Program-made: the position numbers and the translations under genes
The notes under the pieces: model-generated
The model's input: only the letters and a program-made list of their open reading frames with translations
Told to the model about the DNA's origin: nothing
Databases searched by the model: none
Shown here: one piece after another, positions 8,658-17,539 of the stretch
Layout: every line of letters begins with the position of its first letter
Position numbering within the stretch: the stretch's first letter is position 1
Source of the DNA: Propionibacteriales bacterium
Lineage (GTDB): Bacteria > Actinomycetota > Actinomycetes > Propionibacteriales > Nocardioidaceae
Direction of reading: 5' to 3'
Length of the DNA: 64,000 nucleotides
NCBI GenBank assembly: GCA_026392455.1
Contig: JAPLCB010000007.1
Coordinates: 1-64,000 of the forward strand

Positions 8658-9071
8658 CTATCCGGCGCTGGGAAGGCGTTCGGCCAGGGCGCTCTCGACC
8701 TTGGCGCGGATCCCGGGCGAGTGCTCCAGGAGGGTCATGAACGCGTGACCCTCGATCACCAGGGCCTGGACAGCGGTGCGTGCGATCACCGTCGCCGTCC
8801 GCGGCTTTCCGGTGAGCAGGGCGATCTCACCGAAGAAGTCGCCAGGTTCCAAGGTCGCAATGGGTTCCCGCCCGCGGTGCACGGTGGCGGTGCCACTGAC
8901 GATCACGACGAACTCGCGGCCCTCGGCCGATTCCCGGGCGAGGACCCGGGCCGGCCGCAGCACGAGCTCGTCGGCGATGGCGGCCACCTCGGCGATCTCG
9001 GTGCTGGTGCAGTCGGCGAACAGCGGCAACGAGCGGATCAGCCGGGCCTTGGTGTCCTTGTGCAGCCTCAT
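8658..9071 (-). CDS. Single-domain cyclic-nucleotide-binding protein (copy 2)
   Basis: A 137-residue paralogue of the downstream gene: the first residues MRLHKDTKARLIRSLPLF match it nearly one for one, and the cassette is GDFFGEIALLTGKPRTATV with the ligand-contacting Glu and Arg kept. The ATG at 9071 is used because it aligns with the paralogue's start; the 17 extra upstream in-frame residues have no counterpart. Likely a cAMP-responsive adaptor; the membrane adenylate cyclase at 33.7-35.3 kb is a plausible source of ligand, but that link is inference. Confidence 0.9.
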   Translation of the reverse strand: MRLHKDTKARLIRSLPLFADCTSTEIAEVAAIADELVLRPARVLARESAEGREFVVIVSGTATVHRGREPIATLEPGDFFGEIALLTGKPRTATVIARTAVQALVIEGHAFMTLLEHSPGIRAKVESALAERLPSAG

Positions 9072-9077
9072 GGATCG

Positions 9078-9083
9078 ACGGTA
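9078..9083 (-). promoter_or_regulatory. -10 box (TACCGT), leaderless cNMP-binding gene
   Basis: TACCGT on the minus strand ends 6 bases before the ATG at 9071, with no ribosome-binding site between. Same geometry as the paralogue. Confidence 0.5.
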
Positions 9084-9154
9084 GGCGCACCGGACCAGCG
9101 TTGTCTGTGGTCCGGGTCTCATTTAGCCGTGCGAGCAAATATTTCTTTTATGTT

Positions 9155-10462
9155 TCAACGACTTCGGTAGTGCAGCAAGCACGACGTGTCGGCCCGCGCC
9201 ACCCCACCGATCTGCGCCGGCACCGGCCGTGGGTACGCCGACCAGCCCGGCTCCAGCGTGTAGGTCGTCAGCAGGTGCGCGACCGCCATCGACATCGCAG
9301 CCAGCGAGAACGGCTGCGCCGGGCAGGAATGCTTCCCGTGCCCGAACGCGGTGACCAGGGTCGGCGAGGCCAGGGCGCTGGTGTCGGCCAGTCGGCTCCG
9401 GTTCCAGCGCTCGGGCTTCCACTGCTCCAGGCCCGGGGCCGCGGACGTGTTCGTCAGCGGGAGCAGCGTCGCGATCGTGGCCCCCGGCCCGACCGAGTAC
9501 GTGGTGGTGCCGTCGTCGAACTCGACCGGGGCCAGCACGGTGCGACCCATGATCGAGCGCTGGGCCAGCCGGGTGGACTCCAAGGTGCACTGGTCGGTGA
9601 AGGCGCGGTCCCCGTCGACGACGCGGGCAGCGGCGGCGGGGTGCTCGACCAGGTCGACCAGGGCCCAGCCCAGCGCGGCGGCCAGGTTCGACATCGAGGC
9701 GATGTGGATCAGGGCCACGTCCCAGGCGACCCCGCGGCGGCGTACCTCCGGCGGCTCGCCGTCCCAGGCGTCGACGATCCGGGCGAAGAGCGACTGGCCG
9801 TCGGGATCCGGGGCGCTGTCCAGGCTGTCCAGCGCGGTCCCGACCACCTCGGTGATCTCGGCCAGGGCAGCGATCTCGGCCGACTTCCCGGACGCGGCCA
9901 CGGCGGCCATCGCGTCGGGGTGCACGAACGCGTCGGAGCCGTCGAGGGTGTCGAACGCAGCAACCAGGCGCTCGAACTCGGCGCCCTCCGCGCTGCCCGG
10001 TCCGGCCCAGGACGCCAGCCCCATCCGATGGCCCAGGCGCCGGGTCACCGCGAAGACGTCCACCGTCCCGGACCCGCCGAGCTCACTGGTGGTGGTGGTC
10101 AGCGCGGCCTGCAGGTTCACCAGGTAGTTGGCCACGTCGCCCTTGCGGAAGAGCGAACCCGGCAGGGTCCGCCGGCCGTCGAAGATCTCCTCGGGCAGCT
10201 TGCGGCGCAGCATCAGGTAGTCCGCGACGCCCTTGCTCGCGGCTTCCTCCGGCAGTGCGTAGAAGGACTCGACCCCGGTGGGGGAGAAGGTGAAGAGGTA
10301 CCGGTCGCGGCCGCTCTCGACGACGAAGGTGTCGCCGTACGTCGCCCTGGCCCGCGCGAGCTCGCCGACGGCGTCGTCGACGGCGACGTCCCAGGGCAGG
10401 CCGATGCCCTCGGCGAGCGGGGGGAGCGGAGTGATCTCGTTACGGGGCACGGTGGTCCTCAC
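9155..10462 (-). CDS. Cytochrome P450, divergent type
   Basis: A 435-residue P450. The heme loop is FGHGKHSCPAQPF: the Cys ligand and preceding F-G-x-G are intact, but the usual Gly two residues after the Cys is Ala. The ExxR helix is ESTRLAQRS. The I-helix (ALIHIASMSNLAAALGW) lacks the acid-alcohol (D/E-T) pair used to deliver protons for oxygen activation, which suggests isomerase/dehydratase-like or peroxide-type chemistry rather than ordinary hydroxylation (inference). The GTG start at 10462 lies within the 3' end of the upstream P450 gene (23-base overlap), so the two are translationally coupled. No ferredoxin gene is next to them. Confidence 0.88.
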   Translation of the reverse strand: MRTTVPRNEITPLPPLAEGIGLPWDVAVDDAVGELARARATYGDTFVVESGRDRYLFTFSPTGVESFYALPEEAASKGVADYLMLRRKLPEEIFDGRRTLPGSLFRKGDVANYLVNLQAALTTTTSELGGSGTVDVFAVTRRLGHRMGLASWAGPGSAEGAEFERLVAAFDTLDGSDAFVHPDAMAAVAASGKSAEIAALAEITEVVGTALDSLDSAPDPDGQSLFARIVDAWDGEPPEVRRRGVAWDVALIHIASMSNLAAALGWALVDLVEHPAAAARVVDGDRAFTDQCTLESTRLAQRSIMGRTVLAPVEFDDGTTTYSVGPGATIATLLPLTNTSAAPGLEQWKPERWNRSRLADTSALASPTLVTAFGHGKHSCPAQPFSLAAMSMAVAHLLTTYTLEPGWSAYPRPVPAQIGGVARADTSCLLHYRSR

Positions 10463-11678
10463 GACGCAGGCGCACGGGCAGGTGGTCCAGGCCGTTGTTG
10501 AAGTTCGACCAGATCTTGGTGGGTTCGCCGGCGCGCTCGATCCGCGCGAAGGTGCCGAGCAGCTCCTCGAAGAAGATCCGGCCCTCCAGGCGTGCCAGGT
10601 GGATCCCCAGGCAGAAGTGCTCGCCGAACCCGAACGCCACGTGCTTGGTCGGCGCGCGTCGTACGTCGAAGACGTCCGGGTTCTCGAAGACGGCCTCGTC
10701 CCGGTTCGCCGAGGTGTAGTAGAGGCACACCTTGTCGCCGCTGCGGATCTGCTGTCCGCCGAGCTCGGTGTCGACCATGGCGGTGCGCCGGAAGTAGTGC
10801 AGCGGTCCGGCGTACCGGACGATCTCCTCGACCGCGCCGCCGATCAGCTCGGGCTCCGCGCGCAGCAGCGCCAGCTGGTCGGGGTGCTCCAGCAGCACGT
10901 CGAGGCCGTTGGCGAGCATGCCGACGGTGGTGTCGTTGCCTGCGATGAACAGCTGCACGAACTGCAGCGCGAACTCGAGGTCGTCCATCGCGGTCCCGTT
11001 GATCTCCGAGGCGAGCATCAGCGAGGTCACGTCGTCCGGCGGCGGCTCCCCGCTCTCGACGGCACTGCGGCGGCGGGCCGCGTGGCCGATCGCGTAGACC
11101 GCGAGCTCGGAGACCGCGGCAATGCCCTCGTGGTCCGCGGACTCGCCGATGGTGCGGGCCGACAGGGCGGCCAGGTGGTGCAGGTGGTCCCAGTCCTCCT
11201 CCGGCAGCCCCAGCACCTCGCCGAGCACCCGGGTGGGCAGCGAGCTGGCGACATCGTGGACCAGGTCCACCACGGCTCCGTCGGGGCCCTCGGCGATACC
11301 CGCCAGGATGTCGCGGCAGATGTCGCGGACCCGCGTCTCCAGGGTCGCGATCTGGGGCTTGCCGAACGGGACCGTCAGCGGCTTGCGGTGGTGCTGGTGC
11401 CTCGGTGGGTCCATGGCCAGCAGCATCGAGCGCAGCTGCTGGAGCGCGGTCGGGTCCATGTCCTCCAGCAGGATGCCGCCCTGCTCGGCCGAGTAGACCT
11501 TCGGCTGCCGGGACACTGCGATCACGTCGGCGTGCCGCAGCACCGCCCAGTAGCCGGCCTGGCCCGGGATCTCCTGCCAGTGCACCGGGTCGGTGCGCCG
11601 GAGCTCGGCGAAGGTGGAGTGCGGGGCACCTCCGCGCCAGGACGCACGGTCGTACAGATCGACGGTCACGGAGGTCAT
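10440..11678 (-). CDS. Cytochrome P450, canonical monooxygenase type
   Basis: A 412-residue soluble bacterial P450. The I-helix FIAGNDTTVGML contains the acid-alcohol pair (D-T), the ExxR helix is AVEEIVRYAGP, and the heme-binding loop is FGFGEHFCLGIHLARLE, a form common in actinobacterial CYP124/125/142-like and linalool-type enzymes; I cannot assign the subfamily. The start ATG at 11678 (VTVDLYDRASW follows) is chosen over an upstream codon at 11753 that would run into the divergent DUF427 gene. First gene of a two-P450 unit; electron donors must be encoded elsewhere. Confidence 0.93.
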   Translation of the reverse strand: MTSVTVDLYDRASWRGGAPHSTFAELRRTDPVHWQEIPGQAGYWAVLRHADVIAVSRQPKVYSAEQGGILLEDMDPTALQQLRSMLLAMDPPRHQHHRKPLTVPFGKPQIATLETRVRDICRDILAGIAEGPDGAVVDLVHDVASSLPTRVLGEVLGLPEEDWDHLHHLAALSARTIGESADHEGIAAVSELAVYAIGHAARRRSAVESGEPPPDDVTSLMLASEINGTAMDDLEFALQFVQLFIAGNDTTVGMLANGLDVLLEHPDQLALLRAEPELIGGAVEEIVRYAGPLHYFRRTAMVDTELGGQQIRSGDKVCLYYTSANRDEAVFENPDVFDVRRAPTKHVAFGFGEHFCLGIHLARLEGRIFFEELLGTFARIERAGEPTKIWSNFNNGLDHLPVRLRREDHRAP

Positions 11679-11737
11679 CGTGCCATCAGGTACTGCCTCG
11701 TACGCTCGAAACCAGAACCCCCTCGAAGGAGACGACG

Positions 11738-12028
11738 ATGACGATGCGGGCAACCTGGAACGGTGCCGTGCTGGCCGAGAGCGACGACACGGTGGTGGTG
11801 GAGAACAACCACTACTTCCCGGAGAGCTCGCTGAACCGGGAGTACTTCACCGGCTCCGCGAAGAACACCGTCTGCCCGTGGAAGGGCGCAGCGTCGTACT
11901 ACTCGGTGACCGTCGACGGTCAGGTCAACGCTGACGCGGCCTGGTACTACCCGGAGCCGTACGAGAAGGCCTCGATGGTGGCCGGGCGGGTCGCCTTCTG
12001 GAAGGGCGTCCAGGTCTCCGCGGCCTGA
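11738..12028 (+). CDS. DUF427 domain protein
   Basis: A 96-residue protein with all DUF427 landmarks: ATWNGAVLAESDDTVVVE, YFPESSLNREYF, NTVCPWKGAASYYSV and AAWYYPEPYEKA. The family is a small beta-tent fold of unknown function, frequent in actinobacteria and proteobacteria. A ribosome-binding site GAAGGA at 11725-11730 supports the ATG. It is divergent from the P450 pair with a 59-base shared intergenic region, so the two promoters may be co-regulated. Confidence 0.93.
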   Translation: MTMRATWNGAVLAESDDTVVVENNHYFPESSLNREYFTGSAKNTVCPWKGAASYYSVTVDGQVNADAAWYYPEPYEKASMVAGRVAFWKGVQVSAA

Positions 12029-12044
12029 TCCCCGCGGGTCCGGA

Positions 12045-12344
12045 CTACTCCGAGATCCAGTCGGCCCGGGCGCCGATCGCGATGACCTCGCACGCCAGGG
12101 CGATCTGGTCGCGCAGGTCCGGTGACATCTCCGGCGCGCCCAGCTCGAGCAGCAGCGCGGCAGAGTTGCGGGCCCGTTGGCCGACGTGGCCGTCGGGAAG
12201 CTTCTTGCTCAGGGTCCAGCTGAAGGCGATCGCCTCGGAGCAGAGCTTCAGGATCCAGACCCGGTCCGTGCCGGTGCGCAGCAGCCGGTCGTCGAGCTTC
12301 TCGACGAGTGCGTTGATCAGCTCAGGGGCGGGAAGAGCGTGCAT
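12045..12344 (-). CDS. Hypothetical protein, small helical
   Basis: A 99-residue, mainly helical soluble protein of no family I recognise. It contains EKLDDRLLRTGTDRVWILKL and a Cys near residue 36. The ATG at 12344 has an AAAGGA site 7 bases upstream; an in-frame ATG at 12401 would add 19 residues but has no such site. It converges on the DUF427 gene (16-base gap) and diverges from the FMN oxidase gene. Confidence 0.6.
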   Translation of the reverse strand: MHALPAPELINALVEKLDDRLLRTGTDRVWILKLCSEAIAFSWTLSKKLPDGHVGQRARNSAALLLELGAPEMSPDLRDQIALACEVIAIGARADWISE

Positions 12345-12436
12345 CGCGGGGTCCTTTGTCCGTAGCGGTCCTACACCTGGTTCAACGAACGACTCGGACA
12401 TTTGTTACGAATCCAGGGTCCCGACGTCGGGATCAC

Positions 12437-12442
12437 TAGGCT
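12437..12442 (+). promoter_or_regulatory. -10 box (TAGGCT), leaderless FMN oxidase gene
   Basis: TAGGCT ends 7 bases before the GTG at 12450; no ribosome-binding site is visible. Confidence 0.5.
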
Positions 12443-12449
12443 CATCTCC

Positions 12450-13763
12450 GTGAGCACCCCAGCAGAGCAGCCCGCCAGCAACCGCGGCCCTGGCCGTACC
12501 CGGCAGGAGTCGATCTACCGTGCCGGTGTCTTCGGGCGCGTGCCGGCGGTCCCGGCGGACTTCGCGACCCTGGAGGAGCGGGCCCGGGAGGCCAGTACGC
12601 CCACCGGATGGGCGTACGTCGCGGGCGGAGCCGGCGAGGGGCGCACGATGCGCAACAACCGGGCCGCGTTCGACCGCTGGGCGATCGTGCCGCGGATGGC
12701 GCACGGCAACACCACCCGCGACCTGTCGCTGGACCTGCTGGGCTCCACGCTGCCGGCGCCGGTGCTGCTCGCGCCGATCGGGGCCGGTGCCCTGATGGCT
12801 GATGACAGCGACCTGAAGATCGCCCGCGGTGCCGCTGCCCACGGGGTCCCGTACGTCTTCTCCAACCAGGGCTGCAACCCGATGGAGGACTGCGCCGCCG
12901 CGATGGGTGACGCCCCACGCTGGGTGCAGCTGTACTGGAGCACCGACGAGGGCCTCGTCGACTCGATGATCTCCCGGGCCGAGGCGATCGGGGCCGGGGC
13001 CCTGGTGGTCACGCTGGACACCACCCTGCTGGGCTGGCGGCCGATGGACCTGAATCTCGGCTCGCTGCCGTTCAGCCGCGGCCAGGGGATCGCGCAGTAC
13101 ACGTCGGACCCGCGGTTCCTGGAGATCGTGCGGGAACGGATCGCTGCCGCTGCCGGAGCGGGTAGGGAAGCGGCCGAGGTGACCGTGGGGGCGATCAAGA
13201 CACTGCTCTCGATGACCCGGAACTACCCGGGGTCCTTCGCGGCCAACCTGCGCTCGCCCGAGCCGCGCGCCTCGGTCGAGACGTTCCTGGACATCTACTC
13301 CAACCCCGGCCTGAGCTGGGACCACCTCGCGACCTTGCGGGAGCGGACGCAGCTGCCGGTGGTCCTCAAGGGGATCCTGCACCCCGACGACGCCAAGCGG
13401 GCGTTCGACTCCGGCGTGGACGGCATCGTGGTCTCCAACCACGGCGGCCGCCAGGTCGACAACGCGATCGCCTCGCTCGACGCGCTGGTCACCATCCGCG
13501 ACGCGGTCGGGGACGACCCGACCGTCCTGCTGGACAGCGGGATCCGGACCGGGGCGGACGTCTTCACGGCGCTCGCGCTCGGTGCTGACGCGGTGCTGCT
13601 CGGTCGGCCGTACATGTACGGCCTGGCGCTGGCCGGGGAGCTCGGGGTGACCGAGGTCGTCGCCAACGTGATCGCCGAGCTCGACCTGACCATGGCGCTC
13701 TCGGGGACCGCCGATCTCGCCTCGATCACGCGGGACCGCGTGGTCGCCAACCCGTCCGCCTAG
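12450..13763 (+). CDS. FMN-dependent alpha-hydroxy-acid oxidase (lactate 2-monooxygenase-like)
   Basis: A 437-residue TIM-barrel flavoenzyme. Landmarks in order: [19 protein letters not shown] (N-terminal FMN region), [54 protein letters not shown] (FMN-binding Lys), [19 protein letters not shown] (catalytic His and substrate Arg) and [27 protein letters not shown] in the C-terminal phosphate-binding region. The family oxidises L-lactate, mandelate or related 2-hydroxy acids. Length fits lactate 2-monooxygenase-like enzymes. Substrate uncertain. The haloalkane dehalogenase gene starts 10 bases downstream, so they may share an mRNA. Confidence 0.88.
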   Translation: MSTPAEQPASNRGPGRTRQESIYRAGVFGRVPAVPADFATLEERAREASTPTGWAYVAGGAGEGRTMRNNRAAFDRWAIVPRMAHGNTTRDLSLDLLGSTLPAPVLLAPIGAGALMADDSDLKIARGAAAHGVPYVFSNQGCNPMEDCAAAMGDAPRWVQLYWSTDEGLVDSMISRAEAIGAGALVVTLDTTLLGWRPMDLNLGSLPFSRGQGIAQYTSDPRFLEIVRERIAAAAGAGREAAEVTVGAIKTLLSMTRNYPGSFAANLRSPEPRASVETFLDIYSNPGLSWDHLATLRERTQLPVVLKGILHPDDAKRAFDSGVDGIVVSNHGGRQVDNAIASLDALVTIRDAVGDDPTVLLDSGIRTGADVFTALALGADAVLLGRPYMYGLALAGELGVTEVVANVIAELDLTMALSGTADLASITRDRVVANPSA

Positions 13764-13773
13764 GAGACGCCCG

Positions 13774-14676
13774 ATGACTCGCAAGGACTCCCTGCGTACC
13801 CCCAACGCCCGCTTCAACGACCTGCCCGACTACCCGTTCGAGCCGAACTACATCGAGGTCGACGGATTCCGGGTGCACTACGTCGACGAGGGGCCGGGTG
13901 ACGCGGCCCCGGTGCTGATGCTGCACGGCGAACCCACCTGGAGCTACCTCTACCGGTCGATGATCCCGGTCTTCGCCGAGGCCGGGATGCGCGCCGTGGC
14001 ACCCGACCTGATCGGCTTCGGCAAGTCCGACAAGCCGACCTCGCGCGGGATCTTCTCCTACCAGCAGCACATGGACTGGTTGACGGCCTGGCTCGAGGCG
14101 GTCGACCTGCGCGGCATCACCTTGATCTGCCAGGACTGGGGCTCGCTGCTCGGGCTCCGCCTTGCTGCCGAGAACCCGGACCGATTCGCCAGGATCGTGG
14201 TGGCCAACGGGTTCCTCCCGACCGGTGACCGCGACCCCGGCCCGGCGTTCAAGGTGTGGCGCGGGTTCACGGCGTACTCGCCGCTCTTCCCGATCGGCCG
14301 GATCGTCGACTTCGGCACCAAGCGGTCGTTGTCCCCGGCCGAACGGGCGGCGTACGACGCCCCGTTCCCGAGCTCGAAGTACCAGGCGGGAGCGCGGACC
14401 TTCCCGGGTCTGGTGCCGACCTCCCCGAAGGACCCCGCGGCAGCGGCCAACACCGCTGCCTGGGAGTCTCTCGGTCGCTGGGAGAAGCCGTTCCTGACCC
14501 TCTTCGGCCGGCACGACCCGATCCTCGGCAAGGCCGACAAGCCGTTGCAGGAGCACGTTCCCGGAGCGGCCGGCCAGCCCCATGACCGGCTGGACGGCAG
14601 CCACTTCGTCCAGGAGGACGTCGGCGCCGAGATCGCCCGACGTACCGTCGTGTGGATCGCCAGCGAGCGGGACTAG
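13774..14676 (+). CDS. Haloalkane dehalogenase-like alpha/beta hydrolase
   Basis: A 300-residue hydrolase closely following the haloalkane dehalogenase pattern: oxyanion motif [14 protein letters not shown], nucleophile elbow [15 protein letters not shown] (Asp nucleophile, halide-binding Trp next to it), catalytic acid region [12 protein letters not shown] and catalytic His in [12 protein letters not shown]. The E-P-T-W motif supplies the second halide-contacting Trp. These enzymes convert haloalkanes to alcohols plus halide in the cytosol. True substrates for actinobacterial genomic copies are rarely known. The gene sits 10 bases after the FMN oxidase. Confidence 0.9.
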   Translation: MTRKDSLRTPNARFNDLPDYPFEPNYIEVDGFRVHYVDEGPGDAAPVLMLHGEPTWSYLYRSMIPVFAEAGMRAVAPDLIGFGKSDKPTSRGIFSYQQHMDWLTAWLEAVDLRGITLICQDWGSLLGLRLAAENPDRFARIVVANGFLPTGDRDPGPAFKVWRGFTAYSPLFPIGRIVDFGTKRSLSPAERAAYDAPFPSSKYQAGARTFPGLVPTSPKDPAAAANTAAWESLGRWEKPFLTLFGRHDPILGKADKPLQEHVPGAAGQPHDRLDGSHFVQEDVGAEIARRTVVWIASERD

Positions 14677-14685
14677 GTCGGCACC

Positions 14686-14898
14686 GTGGACCGAGCACCG
14701 CGCCGACGCGCCTACTTCTGGATGATGGGCACCTGCGTGGTGCTCATCCTGCTCGCGTGGAACGTGGTGCGGTTCTGGTCCGTCCCGGTCGCGGTGGCGA
14801 TGAGCGTGGTAGCCGCGGTGATCCCGCCGGTGGCCGTCATCGTCGGTAACTGGGGAGCGATGCGCGACTCCGAGCTGCCGACGGGTCGTGACCGATGA
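14686..14898 (+). CDS. Small membrane protein, DUF3099-like
   Basis: A 70-residue protein with two predicted membrane helices (about 12-31 and 33-54) and charged ends. Shape and the basic start (RAPRRRAYFWMMGT) fit the actinobacterial DUF3099 family, whose function is unknown. The GTG start at 14686 lies 9 bases after the dehalogenase stop, and the stop overlaps the next hydrolase gene by 4 bases, so it is part of that transcription unit. Confidence 0.75.
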   Translation: MDRAPRRRAYFWMMGTCVVLILLAWNVVRFWSVPVAVAMSVVAAVIPPVAVIVGNWGAMRDSELPTGRDR

Positions 14899-15650
14899 GC
14901 CGGCCACCGCTGCTGCTCGTCCACGGTGCCTGGCACGGCGCCTGGTGCTGGCGTGAGCACGTCACCGGCTACTTCGAGGCGCTGGGTCACGAGGTGCACA
15001 CCGTGGACCTGCGGGGGCACCGCGAGGGAGCCGGTGCGCCGCGCCTGGGCTGGCACTCGGTTGCCGACTACGTCGCGGACGTCGCCGCTGCGGTCGACCG
15101 GATCGGCCGTGCGCCGGTGCTGGTCGGCCACTCCATGGGCGGGTTCGTGGTGCAGAAGTACCTCGAGGAGCACCCGGCTGCCGGTGCGGTGCTGGTCGCG
15201 TCGGTGCCGCCTCGTGGCGTCATCGGGGTCGTCGCCGGGCTCGCGCGCCGGCACCCGGGCCGCCTGCTCCGGTCGTTGTCCACCTTCGACCTGTACCCGC
15301 TGGTGCGCGGCCCCGAACGGACCCGGGAGATGTTCTACTCCGGCGCGCTCGACGACGCCGCCGTCGCGCGCTACTCGGCCGCCCTCGGCAACGAGTCGTA
15401 CCGCGCCTTCCTGGACATGATGGTGCTCTCGCTCCCGCGGCGGACGAAGATCCGCGGCCGGGCACCGATGCTCGTGCTGGGCGGCGCCGAGGACCGGATC
15501 TTCCCGCCCGCGGACGTCCGGGCGACGGCGGCGGCGTACGGGACGACTGCGCAGATCTTCGACGGGATGGCCCACAACCTGATGCTCGAGGTCGGCTGGG
15601 AGCGGGTCGCCGAGGCGATCGAGGAGTGGCTGGCTAGCCTGCCGGGCTGA
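14895..15650 (+). CDS. Alpha/beta hydrolase
   Basis: A 251-residue hydrolase with oxyanion motif LLVHGAWHGAWCW, serine nucleophile elbow LVGHSMGGFVVQK (Ser about 77), catalytic acid near GGAEDRIFPPAD and catalytic His in FDGMAHNLMLEVGW. It resembles esterases and lactonases of the alpha/beta hydrolase family; substrate unknown. It overlaps the stop of the upstream DUF3099 gene (ATGA) and its last 17 bases overlap the convergent acyl-CoA dehydrogenase gene, so no terminator fits between them. Confidence 0.9.
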   Translation: MSRPPLLLVHGAWHGAWCWREHVTGYFEALGHEVHTVDLRGHREGAGAPRLGWHSVADYVADVAAAVDRIGRAPVLVGHSMGGFVVQKYLEEHPAAGAVLVASVPPRGVIGVVAGLARRHPGRLLRSLSTFDLYPLVRGPERTREMFYSGALDDAAVARYSAALGNESYRAFLDMMVLSLPRRTKIRGRAPMLVLGGAEDRIFPPADVRATAAAYGTTAQIFDGMAHNLMLEVGWERVAEAIEEWLASLPG

Positions 15651-16815
15651 GCAGGATGCTCGCGTCCGGCCTCTCCAGCGACCGGCCGATCACCATCCGC
15701 TGGATCTGGTTGGTGCCCTCGAAGATCTGCATCACCTTCGCCTCGCGCATGTAGCGCTCGACCGGGAAGTCCCGGGTGTAGCCGGCGCCGCCGAGGACCT
15801 GGACGGCGTCGGTGGTCACCTTCATGGCGTTGTCGGTCGCGACCAGCTTGGCGATCGAGGCCTCCCGGCTGAACGGCAGCCCGGCGTCCTTGAGCCGGGC
15901 TGCGTGCAGGGTGGCTGCCCGCGCGGTCTGCACGGCAGCCTCCATGTCTGCCAGGACGAAGTTCAGGCCCTGGTGGTCGATGATCCGGCGGCCGAAGCTC
16001 TCCCTCTCCTGGGCGTAGGTGACGGCCGTGTCCAGCGCTCCCTGAGCCAGGCCGACCGCGACGGCGGCGATGCCGAGGCGGCCCGCATCCAGGCCCGCGA
16101 GGGCGATCTTCAGGCCGTCACCCTCGGCGCCGAGACGACGTTCGACCGGGACCCGGACGTTGTCGAAGAGCATCGTCGCGGTGGTCGAACCGGTGAGGCC
16201 CATCTTCTCCTCCGGGACGTCGGCGCTCAGGCCCGGCGTGTCGGCGGGGACCAGGAAGCAGCTGACCCCGGATCGGTCGCCGGGCTCTCCAGCGGTTCTG
16301 GCCATCACCTTGTAGAAGTCGGCCTGGCCGCCGTGGGTGGTCCAGGCCTTGGCGCCGTTGAGCACGTAGTGGTCGCCGTCGAGCCTGGCTGACGTCCGCA
16401 TCGCTGCCGGGTCGGAGCCGGCGTGGGCCTCCGAGAGGCAGTAGGCGCCGAGGAGCTCGCCGCCGAGCATGTCGGGCAGCCACGCCTGGCGCTGCTCGTC
16501 GGTGCCGACGGTGGCCAGGCCGAAGCAGGAGAGCGCGTGCACGCTGACGCCGACCCCGACGCTCGACCAGACCGACCCGATCTCCTCCAGGACCTGGAGG
16601 TAGACCTCGTACGGCTGGCCGCCGCCGCCGTACTCCTGGGGGTAGGGCAGTCCCAGGATGCCGGTGCGCCCGAGCAGCCGGAACACCTCCCGGGGAAACT
16701 CCTCGGCCCGCTCGGCCCCTGCCGCCAACGGCTTCAGCTCGCGGGCCGCGAGCTCGCGGACCAGGCTCAGCAGGTCGACGGCCTCGGCCGTGGGAAGGAC
16801 GCGACGTGCGGGCAT
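15634..16815 (-). CDS. Acyl-CoA dehydrogenase
   Basis: A 393-residue FAD enzyme with the standard acyl-CoA dehydrogenase layout: LGLPYPQEYGGGGQPYEVY, YCLSEAHAGSDPAAMRTSA (first family signature), FLVPADTPGLSA, FGRRIIDHQGLNFVLADM and the C-terminal MQIFEGTNQIQRMVIGR, where the Glu of FEGTNQ is the catalytic base. It introduces the alpha-beta double bond in beta-oxidation. The ATG at 16815 is chosen for its AAAGG site; an in-frame codon at 16875 would cross into the divergent regulator. The palindromic operator shared with the TetR gene sits directly upstream. Confidence 0.95.
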   Translation of the reverse strand: MPARRVLPTAEAVDLLSLVRELAARELKPLAAGAERAEEFPREVFRLLGRTGILGLPYPQEYGGGGQPYEVYLQVLEEIGSVWSSVGVGVSVHALSCFGLATVGTDEQRQAWLPDMLGGELLGAYCLSEAHAGSDPAAMRTSARLDGDHYVLNGAKAWTTHGGQADFYKVMARTAGEPGDRSGVSCFLVPADTPGLSADVPEEKMGLTGSTTATMLFDNVRVPVERRLGAEGDGLKIALAGLDAGRLGIAAVAVGLAQGALDTAVTYAQERESFGRRIIDHQGLNFVLADMEAAVQTARAATLHAARLKDAGLPFSREASIAKLVATDNAMKVTTDAVQVLGGAGYTRDFPVERYMREAKVMQIFEGTNQIQRMVIGRSLERPDASILLSPAG

Positions 16816-16838
16816 CGTGGACCTTTCGGTAATGAGAT

Positions 16839-16866
16839 GAGTACCAGAGTATCTGGTTTGGTACTC
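16839..16866. promoter_or_regulatory. Double palindromic operator between acyl-CoA dehydrogenase and TetR genes
   Basis: Outer arms GAGTACCA (16839-16846) and TGGTACTC (16859-16866) are perfect inverted repeats; an inner dyad CCAGA-N3-TCTGG lies within. The site is only 7 bases before the TetR ATG and 23 bases before the dehydrogenase ATG, so the encoded TetR protein probably binds here and represses both genes. TACTCT at 16862-16867 may be the regulator's -10 box. Confidence 0.75.
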
Positions 16867-16873
16867 TACCCGC

Positions 16874-17467
16874 ATGGCTGCCGGTCGTTCCAGTCCCGTC
16901 TCCCCGTCCCGCGGGGTCGAGCTTCTCGATGCCCTGATCGACCTGTACCTCCGTGACGGGTTCCTGGCGTTCGGGGTGGGCGAGCTCGCGGCCGAGCTGC
17001 ACTGCTCCCGTTCCTCGCTCTACCTGGTCGCGTCCAGCAAGGAGCAGATCATCCTGACCGCGGTCCGGCGCTACTTCCAGCGCGCAGCCGAGAGGATCGA
17101 GACCCGCGTGGAGGCGCAGTCGCACCCGGGACTCCGACTGCAGGCGTACCTCGCGGCGGTCGCCGACGAGCTGGCGCCGGCCTCGGAGCAGTTCTACGCC
17201 GACCTCGCCGAGTACCCACCCGCTCGGGACCTCTACCTGGAGAACACCCGGCGCGCTGCCCAGCGGGTGCAGGACATCGTCGCGACTGGGGTGGCTGCAG
17301 GCACCTTGCGCTCGGTCAACGCCCGCTTCGTCGGCGCTGCGGTGGCCGAGGTGATGGCGGCGATCCAGGCTGGCCGGATCGAGGCGGCCACCGGTCTCAC
17401 CGACGCCGCTGCCTACGCGGCGCTGGCAGACCTGGTCGGCACCGGTCTGGTCCCGGTCGATGACTGA
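16874..17467 (+). CDS. TetR-family transcriptional regulator
   Basis: A 197-residue regulator. The N-terminal helix-turn-helix spans about residues 20-65: LLDALIDLYLRDGFLAFG then VGELAAELHCSRSSLYLVAS. The C-terminal domain is all-helical and would bind an acyl-CoA or other ligand. It is divergent from the acyl-CoA dehydrogenase gene with a shared palindrome, the usual sign of local auto- and cross-repression. A fatty-acyl-CoA-type effector is likely from context but not shown. Confidence 0.9.
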   Translation: MAAGRSSPVSPSRGVELLDALIDLYLRDGFLAFGVGELAAELHCSRSSLYLVASSKEQIILTAVRRYFQRAAERIETRVEAQSHPGLRLQAYLAAVADELAPASEQFYADLAEYPPARDLYLENTRRAAQRVQDIVATGVAAGTLRSVNARFVGAAVAEVMAAIQAGRIEAATGLTDAAAYAALADLVGTGLVPVDD

Positions 17468-17539
17468 ACGCACCCCCGGTCGCGACCCCGGTCGGGCTGC
17501 CGTGAAAGATGTTGACCACCACCACTAGGAGTACTCATC

